Shown here: positions 51,508 through 58,298 of the stretch, piece after piece
How positions within the stretch are numbered: the stretch's first letter is position 1
How the letters are laid out: the number at the start of each line of letters is the position of its first letter
Origin: Okibacterium sp. HSC-33S16
Lineage (GTDB): Bacteria > Actinomycetota > Actinomycetes > Actinomycetales > Microbacteriaceae
Length of the DNA: 64,000 bases
NCBI RefSeq assembly: GCF_024171565.1
Contig: NZ_JALJZZ010000005.1
Coordinates: 124,001-188,000 of the forward strand
Direction of reading: 5' to 3'
The notes under the pieces: generated by a model
Seen by the model: only the letters and a program-made list of their open reading frames with translations
The model's database searches: none
Told to the model about the DNA's origin: nothing
Position numbers and translations under genes: made by a program

Positions 51508-52183
51508 AAGCGACCGCGGCGGCAAACCACGACGTGATTGTTGTCGGGTGCGTGATCGCGGTTCCGACAACCACCGAGTAAGCCCCGGCCTCGATTGCGA
51601 GCCTCGCGTGCTCCGGCGTGTGTATCCGGCCTTCCGCAAAGACCGGGAGATCAAGCCGCGCTGCAAGCTGCTCAAGCAATTCGAGGTCGGGACCGTCAGT
51701 TTTCTCGCGCTCGGCCGTGTAACCAGCAAGAGTCGTTCCAACGATGTCCGCACCTGCATCCTGAGCCGCAATGCCGTCGTCGAAACTCCCCACATCCGCC
51801 ATGACCATGGCGTTGGTTCGTGCATGGATTTCAGCGATTGTCTGCTTCAGTGTGAGTCCGTCTGGGCGGTCCCGTCGGGTTCCATCGATGGCGACGACCT
51901 CGGAGCCAGCTTCGACCACATCGAGCGCGTCCTGCAGCGTCGGCGTGATGAACACTCCGCTCAAGCCCACTTTGAGCAAGCCGATTTGGGGAACCGTAAC
52001 GGCTTTCCGGATGAGCCGGATATCGTCAAGCCCCTGGGCCCGAATGGCTGCAGCGCCGCCCTCTACCGCCGCCTGCGCCATCAGCGCCATCGCCCGCGGG
52101 TCCCGAAGCGGCTCACCAGGGTAGGCCTGACAGGACACAACGAGACGACCCCTCAGATCCTTCAAAATTTCGGAGTTCCTCAT
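51503..52183 (-). CDS. nanE: N-acetylmannosamine-6-phosphate 2-epimerase
   Basis: 226-residue TIM-barrel epimerase of the NanE family. It changes ManNAc-6-P to GlcNAc-6-P. Likely catalytic residues are Lys71 (VPQIGLLKV) and Glu184 (LPVFAEGRIHTPE); the phosphate site is in AEGRIHTPEHARLAIEAGAYSVVVGTAI. Its ATG overlaps the GntR stop by four bases. The other genes needed for sialic acid or ManNAc use (nanA, nanK, nagA, nagB) are not in the window. Its stop codon lies inside the direct repeat. Confidence 0.92.
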   Translation of the reverse strand: MRNSEILKDLRGRLVVSCQAYPGEPLRDPRAMALMAQAAVEGGAAAIRAQGLDDIRLIRKAVTVPQIGLLKVGLSGVFITPTLQDALDVVEAGSEVVAIDGTRRDRPDGLTLKQTIAEIHARTNAMVMADVGSFDDGIAAQDAGADIVGTTLAGYTAEREKTDGPDLELLEQLAARLDLPVFAEGRIHTPEHARLAIEAGAYSVVVGTAITHPTTITSWFAAAVAC

Positions 52184-52908
52184 TTGTCGCCACTTTCTCG
52201 GCTCACGGCCATCTGGAAGCTGTACCGGTCGCCGCGATAAATCGTGCGCGCATACTCGACGGGATGGCCCCGACGATCTACCGCAACACGATCAATCTCG
52301 AGCGCCGCAGACCCCAGGGGGACCGCCAGCAGACCGCTCGCGTCCTCGTCGAGGGTGACGGCGTGTATCTCTTGTTCCGCTCGATGGATCTCATATCCAC
52401 GATCTGTCAATTGCCCATAGAGCGATGACTTCGCGTCGAACTCCTCCATGGGGAGGACTTCTCCCGGGAGGAAGACGGTTTCAAGCGCCATAGGGTTCCC
52501 GTCAGCGAGACGAAGTCGACGGATCTTCGTGCACTCCCCGCCGGGTGCAAGTCCGAGCCTCGTTGCAACAGCGGCGACGGCAGCGACTCGCGACACTTCA
52601 AGTACTCGAGAGGACGGCGCGTACCCCCTGCTCACCATGTCTTCGGTGAAGGAGGTGAGCTTCGGCGCCTTCGCGAACAAATCCGGAGACCCTACGTAAG
52701 TACCCGATCCGTGGACGTTGTAGACAAGTCCCTCGTCGGCGAGACGCGCAATTGCCGCCCGCACTGTCATTCGACTGACGTTGTAGATTTCCATCAGCTC
52801 GCGTTCCGACGGAAGAGCATCGTTGGGCCCAAGGGAGTCAGCGATTGTGGCTCGGATACCCGCAGCCACGATCTCGTACTTGTGACGCGTCTTACTTGCC
52901 GTACTCAT
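52180..52908 (-). CDS. GntR family regulator with UTRA domain
   Basis: 242-residue HutC-subfamily repressor. Residues about 10-75 are the winged helix (DALPSERELMEIYNVSRMTVRAAIARLADEGLVYNVHGSGTYV); about 95-235 are the UTRA ligand domain (TKIRRLRLADGNPMALETVFLP). It is the DasR/NagR type, which senses amino-sugar phosphates. The DasR-like operator at 56094-56111 before this operon's first gene is its probable target, so the operon would be self-regulated. Overlaps at both ends with its neighbours. Confidence 0.92.
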   Translation of the reverse strand: MSTASKTRHKYEIVAAGIRATIADSLGPNDALPSERELMEIYNVSRMTVRAAIARLADEGLVYNVHGSGTYVGSPDLFAKAPKLTSFTEDMVSRGYAPSSRVLEVSRVAAVAAVATRLGLAPGGECTKIRRLRLADGNPMALETVFLPGEVLPMEEFDAKSSLYGQLTDRGYEIHRAEQEIHAVTLDEDASGLLAVPLGSAALEIDRVAVDRRGHPVEYARTIYRGDRYSFQMAVSRESGDK

Positions 52909-53789
52909 CCCTTGACCGCTCCCGCCGAAAGTCCGCTCACGAGATACCGCTGGGCGAAGACCGCGAACAGCAGCGGCGGAATCGTCGAAAGGAATGATGC
53001 GGCCGAAATGTCACCCCATCGAATGCCGGTACTCGTTACGAAGTTGCTCGCACCAAGTGTGACAGGTGTGGCGTTGGACGATGAAAGCACAAGGGCGAAG
53101 AGATAGTCGTTCCACGTGAAGATGAAGACAAGCACGGAAACCGCGACGATGGTCGACGCCAGCATAGGCAAAACGATCGAGTGCAGAGTCCGAAAGACAC
53201 CGGCGCCATCGACCGATGCAGCTTCCTCGACCTCTTTCGGAATATCCCGCAAGCCCGCAGCGAGCAAAATGATCGCGAGCGGAAGGTTCAGGAAGGTGTT
53301 GGCGAGGATCAGTCCGGGAACTGAATCCTGCAGCCCAAGGTTCGAGAAGAGAATGAAGAACGGCACGACGAAAAAGATCGCGGGCAGCAGACGGAGCCCC
53401 GACGCCCCATCGATAATCCATCGTCCACCGAAACCGAGCCGAACAATTGCATACGTGGCGGGAACGGCTATGACGAGCACAAGAAGTACCGTGCCCACCG
53501 CAATCATCCCGGAGTTCAAGAAGAACTTTGGAAAGTCATATCCGGATGCGTAAAGGACGTTGGCATAGTGGTCAAGCGTGGCGTTTTGCGGGAGCCCGAT
53601 TGGGTTCCTGGCGATCTCGCCGTCCGGCTTGAAGCTGACCAGAATTGCGTTCAGCAGGGGAACGTTGATGAGGATCGCGATGATCCCAATCACGATTGTA
53701 AAAATCCAACGACGTGGATTGCGATCTTCTCGACCGAGGCTTTGTTTCGGCTTGGTTCGTCGACGCGTGGGGGCTTCAAGCGTTGTCAT
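52905..53789 (-). CDS. ABC sugar importer permease, MalG type
   Basis: 294-residue CUT1-family permease with six hydrophobic segments and the EAA loop EAASVDGAGVFRTLHSIVLPML that contacts the ATPase. The N-terminal tail is basic (about 1-28). It overlaps the regulator start by four bases and shares a base with the other permease's stop. No ATPase gene is in the operon, so a shared MsiK-type ATPase is expected. Confidence 0.92.
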   Translation of the reverse strand: MTTLEAPTRRRTKPKQSLGREDRNPRRWIFTIVIGIIAILINVPLLNAILVSFKPDGEIARNPIGLPQNATLDHYANVLYASGYDFPKFFLNSGMIAVGTVLLVLVIAVPATYAIVRLGFGGRWIIDGASGLRLLPAIFFVVPFFILFSNLGLQDSVPGLILANTFLNLPLAIILLAAGLRDIPKEVEEAASVDGAGVFRTLHSIVLPMLASTIVAVSVLVFIFTWNDYLFALVLSSSNATPVTLGASNFVTSTGIRWGDISAASFLSTIPPLLFAVFAQRYLVSGLSAGAVKG

Positions 53790-54673
53790 TATTTGCCCTC
53801 CATTCCGGAAGATGCGATTCGTTTCACGATGAACGGAACGAATGGCAGAAGACAGATCAGGACCACAACGGATGCGGCCGCGGCTTTACCGAAGTCGCCC
53901 TGCTCAAAAGCGACTTTGTAGATGAAGATGCTCAAGGTCGTCGTGCTCGTCCCCGGTCCCCCGGCGGTAAGCACATAGATCACGTCGAAGGTGCGGATGG
54001 CATCGATCGCGCGGAGGAAAAAGGCGGCGAATAGAACAGGCTTGAGGACCGGCAAGACGACATGCCAGAGCTGTCGGAGGAACGTGGCTCCGTCCACAGC
54101 AGACGCCTCGAGCAACTCCTTGGGAAACGACTGGAGTCCCGCATAAATGATGAGGAAGGTGAAGGGCGTCCACTGCAGGATATCGAGAACAACCAAGAGG
54201 GGGACGACAGAGCTGGGAGAGAAAAGAGAGACGCTCAATCCGAAACTCTGAAGGATGGCGGGGATCGCTCCGATATCTTCATTGAGCAACAGCCGAAACA
54301 TGATTCCGAGCAGGGCGGGGGCAATCATGATTGGCAAGAGCGTCAGGGTGAAGAAAAGCTTCTTACCGGGAAATTTGCGATCGAACAGCAGCGCAAGTCC
54401 GAATCCCAGAACCATCTCGCAGAGGACGACGATGGCCGCGAACGAAAGCGTGAACCCTGCTGCATTCAGGAAGGCGGGCTTCGTGAAGAGGCTCACGAAA
54501 TTGTCCACTCCGTTGAACGTATCCGTCGGATCGAGAAGCGACTTTGAGGTGAACGCCGTCATGGTTCCGCTTACAAGCGGATACGCAACAAAGAGAGCCG
54601 CGAAGATGATCAGCGGAGCGCTCAGGATGAGCGAAGCGCCGTGTTTCTTTTGACGTACAAATGTGGATGCCAT
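53789..54673 (-). CDS. ABC sugar importer permease, MalF type
   Basis: 294-residue CUT1 permease with six hydrophobic segments and the EAA loop EASAVDGATFLRQLWHVVLPVLKP. Its TAA shares one base with the next ATG (TAATG). It pairs with the MalG-type subunit to form the channel for the amino sugar bound by the lipoprotein encoded upstream. Confidence 0.92.
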   Translation of the reverse strand: MASTFVRQKKHGASLILSAPLIIFAALFVAYPLVSGTMTAFTSKSLLDPTDTFNGVDNFVSLFTKPAFLNAAGFTLSFAAIVVLCEMVLGFGLALLFDRKFPGKKLFFTLTLLPIMIAPALLGIMFRLLLNEDIGAIPAILQSFGLSVSLFSPSSVVPLLVVLDILQWTPFTFLIIYAGLQSFPKELLEASAVDGATFLRQLWHVVLPVLKPVLFAAFFLRAIDAIRTFDVIYVLTAGGPGTSTTTLSIFIYKVAFEQGDFGKAAAASVVVLICLLPFVPFIVKRIASSGMEGK

Positions 54674-54704
54674 GACAAACCGCCTCAGGTGGTACGAGAG
54701 CTGG

Positions 54705-54737
54705 GCGGTGGGGCCGCCGCCATGGCGACCCCACCGC
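54705..54737 (-). terminator. Intercistronic hairpin after the solute-binding gene
   Basis: GCGGTGGGG (54705-54713) / CCCCACCGC (54729-54737), a 9-bp perfect stem with a 15-base loop in the 82-base gap between binding protein and permease genes. A hairpin here is a common way to make more binding protein than permease. Confidence 0.65.
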
Positions 54738-54755
54738 AGGTGTGGTGTTGTGGTA

Positions 54756-56081
54756 CTAGTCGAGAAGCTCTTGCAGCGCCTCGTTGGCGTTCTTCACAGC
54801 GTCATTGACGGGCGTCTCACCCACCCACGCACCGCTGAGCGCTTCGGCAAGTGCGCTGTAGGCCTGGAACGTTTTCGGGAACACCGGCTCCGAGTATCCG
54901 TACTCTGAGATGGATTCGCTCACTCGCCCGAACGCGGGGTTGAGGTCTTCGTTCTGTGACAGGACCTCAGGCATGGCCGGAATTCCGCCCGCTTCCGCGT
55001 ATGCCGTCATCGCCTCCGTCGTGGCGAGGTAGCTCAGAAGCGTTTTCGCAGCCGCCTTGTTTTTGCTGTATTTGTTGAGCGAGACGGATAGAGCGTGCAC
55101 GTGGGTCTGGCCCCCGGGCACTGGAGCGATGCCGATCTTCCCGGCGATATCAGGGGACTGTTCAGGATCGTTCAGAGCAGCGTATGCGGCGGACCACTGC
55201 ATGGCGAAAGCGACGTTGCCTGACTGAAGCGCTGCCTGAGTTTCGGGGAACTCAGCCTGGGCGCTGTCGGGTGAGGTCCACTTGTTCTTGTAGATGTCAG
55301 CGTAAAGCTGAACGGCCTTCTTACCGGCGTCGCTATCAATCGTTGCCTTGCCATCCTCGGCCCAGTTTCCGCCGTAGCCCCAGAGCACGTCATTCCAGAT
55401 CATGGTGTTGTACAGGAGGTTTTTTGCTTGCAGGATGGTGCCGTATTGCGTCGGCGAGTCTGCATTGGTCGACTTTGAGAAGTACGCGGACATCGCCTTG
55501 TAGTCGTCCAGATCCCAGGACTGCGGGTCGACGGGCTCGCGCGGTTCTCCCAGAACGTCTGCGCTGATCGACTTGTATACCTCGACCGCTGCCGGGTCGT
55601 TGAGCAGACCATCGATGAGGTCCGTCCTATACAGCAGGAAGTGGTTGCTGACGTCGAGCGGAAGTGCGTAAAGCTTGTCGTTGTAGGTCAGTCCCTCGGT
55701 GGCGACGGGAAAGTAGTTCGAGGTGTCAATGTCGTCGAGCGGCTCAAGTGAGGGCGAGAACTGACCAACGTTGTACGAGGCAGTCCAATAAACGTCAACA
55801 TCGCTCGACTTGGACGACATCAGCGCCGTCTCCTTCGAGAACGTGTCCTGGCGTGAGAGGAGGACGAGTTCTACATTGATGTCGTCCTCCTTCCCCTGTC
55901 CTGCGTTGTACGCGTCGACGACTTCCTTCATCGCGTCGCCCTCGGGACCGGGCCACGCGACCATCTTCACGGTGCCGCTCCCCGAGCCGTCGCCGCCGGT
56001 GCTGCCACCGGTCGAACATCCAGTGAGCAAGGTTGCTGACACGAGGAGGGCGCCGACAGCGCCTAATTTCCTGCTGAGCAT
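54756..56081 (-). CDS. Extracellular sugar-binding lipoprotein
   Basis: 441-residue CUT1-type solute-binding protein. The signal peptide ends in the lipobox LLTGC (lipidated Cys22), followed by a Gly/Ser linker (STGGSTGGDGSGSG). I use ATG 56081, which has GGAG nine bases upstream; a TTG at 56093 is weaker. First gene of the operon with the two permeases, GntR and NanE, so the ligand is probably an amino sugar such as ManNAc or a GlcNAc/sialic acid derivative. The ligand cannot be read from the sequence. Confidence 0.9.
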   Translation of the reverse strand: MLSRKLGAVGALLVSATLLTGCSTGGSTGGDGSGSGTVKMVAWPGPEGDAMKEVVDAYNAGQGKEDDINVELVLLSRQDTFSKETALMSSKSSDVDVYWTASYNVGQFSPSLEPLDDIDTSNYFPVATEGLTYNDKLYALPLDVSNHFLLYRTDLIDGLLNDPAAVEVYKSISADVLGEPREPVDPQSWDLDDYKAMSAYFSKSTNADSPTQYGTILQAKNLLYNTMIWNDVLWGYGGNWAEDGKATIDSDAGKKAVQLYADIYKNKWTSPDSAQAEFPETQAALQSGNVAFAMQWSAAYAALNDPEQSPDIAGKIGIAPVPGGQTHVHALSVSLNKYSKNKAAAKTLLSYLATTEAMTAYAEAGGIPAMPEVLSQNEDLNPAFGRVSESISEYGYSEPVFPKTFQAYSALAEALSGAWVGETPVNDAVKNANEALQELLD

Positions 56082-56093
56082 GAGAATCTCCAA

Positions 56094-56111
56094 AATTGGT
56101 ATAGACCAGTT
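56094..56111. promoter_or_regulatory. DasR/NagR-like GntR operator
   Basis: On the minus strand AACTGGTCTATACCAATT, against the dre consensus ACTGGTCTAGACCACT bound by DasR-type GntR repressors. The core TGGTCTATACCA is nearly palindromic. It lies just downstream of the predicted transcription start, between promoter and Shine-Dalgarno, where a repressor would block elongation. Confidence 0.75.
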
Positions 56112-56121
56112 GTTGTGCGTC

Positions 56122-56151
56122 AGGCTAACTTCCCCCGAGATTGCCTGTCAA
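56122..56151 (-). promoter_or_regulatory. Promoter of the solute-binding/nan operon
   Basis: TTGACA (56151-56146 on the minus strand), 18-base spacer, TAGCCT (56127-56122). A perfect -35 hexamer. The predicted start is near 56115, just before the GntR operator. Confidence 0.7.
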
Positions 56152-56412
56152 TAGCTGATTTTGCCGACCCAATATGTCAAAGGTGTTACGGACCAGTTGC
56201 ATGCGCAATAAAGTAAAGGAACCTTGGTTGTCTTCCGCGCGCGAGAACCTCGCATCCGGTCGCCATTTCAAGGCAAAAGTCACGCCACAGTCGCCCGAAG
56301 ATGAAGGTAACGTCGCGCGAATCGGAGCGGCGGTTCGAGAAACTTCCGAGCTGGGTTCGCTCCACACGCGTGCAACGTCCTCAGTTCAGCGGGATACACC
56401 TCGGCTCGCGTT

Positions 56413-56440
56413 GAGAAGTTCGCGTCGCTGGGCAGCTAGC
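56413..56440. repeat. Direct repeat, right copy (ktrA 3' end remnant)
   Basis: 27 of 28 bases are equal to 51480-51507. In the ktrA frame it encodes EKFASLGS and TAG; the one change (GGT to GGC) is synonymous. Upstream the block CACCTCGG also matches ktrA at the same offset. It has no start codon or gene of its own. Confidence 0.9.
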
Positions 56441-56541
56441 TTTCACGAGTTGCTCACAATGCAGGGATGCCACACGTCTCAACCCCGCATAGTCAGCATC
56501 TCGCGAACGGCAGCCACCAGCCGACGAGCCGGAAACCCAGG

Positions 56542-57399
56542 TCAGGAACCGGCGGCGAGCTCTTTTGCGCGGTGGAGCGCAGCATCCGTCGCCTCATCAA
56601 ACGTGGCGGTGAGATTCGCCTGCTGCAAAACGGCGATCGCACGCTCGGTGGTGCCCTTGGGGCTGGTGACCTGGATGCGGAGCTCCTCGGGGGTCCGGCC
56701 AGACTGGGCGAGCAGCTCGGACGCGCCGCGGAACGTGCCGTTCACGAGCACGGCGGCCTGCTCGGGCGTGAACCCCTTGGCCACCGCCGTCTTCGTGAGC
56801 TCCTCGATGAGGAGGAAGACGTAGGCAGGGCCGGAACCGGAGATCGTACTGAGCGCGTCGAGCTGGTTCTCCGGCACCTCGACGACTGTGCCGACGGTCT
56901 CGAAGATCGCACGACCGACCGCGAGGTCGTCGCTGCGTGAGCGCGTGCCGGCGGAGAGGCCCGTCACCCCGCGCCCAACAACGCTCGGCGTGTTCGGCAT
57001 TGATCGCAACACGGGGATGGATGCGGGGAGAAGCGACTCGAAGGTCGCGACGGTCACCCCGGCCGCGACGCTGATCACGATCGTGCCCGGCTCGAGCGCG
57101 TCAGCGATCTCGCGCAGCAGGTCGGGCACCATGGCGGGCTTCACGGCTACGAGCACAACCGTGGCACCGGTGACCGCCGTGCGGTTGGCATCGGGCTGGT
57201 CTTCAAGGGCGAGCGAGGTGACGCCCGGGAGTTTCGCGAGCTCCTGGGCTTTCGCGCGCGTGCGGTTCGTCACACGGATGCCGCCCGTCACCGAGACGCC
57301 CGGCTGGAGCAGACCGGACAGGATGGCCGATCCCATCGAGCCGCTGCCCAGGATGGCAATCGAGGGGAGAGTGGTGTTGGGCTCGGTGTGGTCGCTCAC
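56542..57399 (-). CDS. proC: Pyrroline-5-carboxylate reductase
   Basis: 285-residue enzyme for the last step of proline synthesis. NAD(P) fold SIAILGSGSMGSAILSGLLQPG; the C-terminal dimer/substrate signature is visible as SGSGPAYVFLLIEELTKTAVAKGF and LAQSGRTPEELRIQVTSPKGTT. GTG start overlapping the LacI-like gene stop by four bases, so it is translated with that gene although the functions differ. Confidence 0.94.
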   Translation of the reverse strand: MSDHTEPNTTLPSIAILGSGSMGSAILSGLLQPGVSVTGGIRVTNRTRAKAQELAKLPGVTSLALEDQPDANRTAVTGATVVLVAVKPAMVPDLLREIADALEPGTIVISVAAGVTVATFESLLPASIPVLRSMPNTPSVVGRGVTGLSAGTRSRSDDLAVGRAIFETVGTVVEVPENQLDALSTISGSGPAYVFLLIEELTKTAVAKGFTPEQAAVLVNGTFRGASELLAQSGRTPEELRIQVTSPKGTTERAIAVLQQANLTATFDEATDAALHRAKELAAGS

Positions 57400-58298
57400 C
57401 CTTGTAAGTGTATGTCCGGGCGTGTGCCGGGCTGGTGATCGGGCACCGGCCGTGTGGACGCCCGGGCGACGAGGTGGGGTTGCTCAGCGACCCGGCTGGG
57501 GTCGGGCACCCCATCGAGCACATCCAGCAGCACACGCGCGGTGTCTGCGCCGTACGCCACGAGGTCGTGCATGAGCGCGGAGAGCGGCGGGGAGGCCAGT
57601 TGGCAGTGCACCGAGTCGTCCCAGGCGAGGAGCGCAATCTCGTCGGGAACGCTGAGCCCCGCCGACTGCACCACCTCAAGCCCGGCGAGAGCCATGAGGT
57701 CATTGTCGAAGATCAGCGCCGATGGTCGGGTGGGTCGGGCGAGCAGTTCGGCGGTCGCTTCGGCGCCGCCCTCCGCTGAGTAGTCGGAGGTGACCGACAC
57801 CGTCTCGATGCCCAGCCGCACGCCCGCTGCGTCGAACGCGTCGTCACGCACGAGCGTGTGCATGAACTCTTTCGGACCGGTCACCCGGCCGATCGTCCGG
57901 TGACCGCCAGCCGCGAGGTACTCAACGGCGTCGCGCATCGACCGCGCGTTGTCTGTCGAGATGGTGGCGAACCCCGGCGCGAGCAACGGCTGCGCCAGCA
58001 CGACGGCCGGCATACCGAGTTCCCGCAGAACCTCGAGCCGCGCATCGTCGGCGGCGAGGTCAGACACGATCACCCCGGTCACCTGCCCGGTGTCGTGCCA
58101 GCGCCGCAGCGTGGCGACTTCCTCGTCGAGGTCCGCGACCACCTGCAGCAGCAGGGTGCGTCCGCGCTCGGCGAGCACGTCTTCGGCGCCGCGCAGAAAC
58201 TGCATCCAGAACGGCTCGAGAGGTACCCGCCGCCGGGGCTGGTGCAAACAGAGCCCGACGACGTTCGATGCCCCCGCGTTAGCCGGTGACAAGGTCAT
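57396..58298 (-). CDS. LacI-type ligand-binding protein without DNA-binding domain
   Basis: 300-residue protein that matches only the periplasmic-binding-like sensor half of LacI/GalR regulators: VVGLCLHQPRRRVPLEPFWMQFLRGAEDVLAERGRTLLLQVV to the C terminus, with the usual ALIFDNDLMALAGLEVVQSAGLSVPDEIALLAWDD. The normal N-terminal 55-60 residues with the helix-turn-helix are absent: the start at 58298 lies 20 bases inside the end of the beta-mannosidase gene and the upstream sequence is that gene in another frame. No signal peptide. Either a natural sensor domain or a truncated regulator. Confidence 0.85.
   Translation of the reverse strand: MTLSPANAGASNVVGLCLHQPRRRVPLEPFWMQFLRGAEDVLAERGRTLLLQVVADLDEEVATLRRWHDTGQVTGVIVSDLAADDARLEVLRELGMPAVVLAQPLLAPGFATISTDNARSMRDAVEYLAAGGHRTIGRVTGPKEFMHTLVRDDAFDAAGVRLGIETVSVTSDYSAEGGAEATAELLARPTRPSALIFDNDLMALAGLEVVQSAGLSVPDEIALLAWDDSVHCQLASPPLSALMHDLVAYGADTARVLLDVLDGVPDPSRVAEQPHLVARASTRPVPDHQPGTRPDIHLQG

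Larger units (their letters stand above)
56082..56541. other. Gene-free stretch: promoter of the nan operon and insertion edge
   Basis: 460 bases without a gene. From left to right it holds the operator, the promoter and a second half-site GACCAGTTG (56191-56199, same as 56104-56112), about 200 bases with no feature I can read, a ktrA-like remnant, and the approach to the proC stop. The frame upstream of 56413 reads GYTSARVEKFASLGS in the ktrA sense; beyond TSA, similarity to KtrA is lost. Confidence 0.7.

Noticed and set aside
51507-56412. Insertion-sequence-mediated transposition of the nan cassette
   Set aside because: No transposase, terminal inverted repeats or short target duplication; the flanking repeat is a 28-base gene end, which fits recombination at ktrA better.
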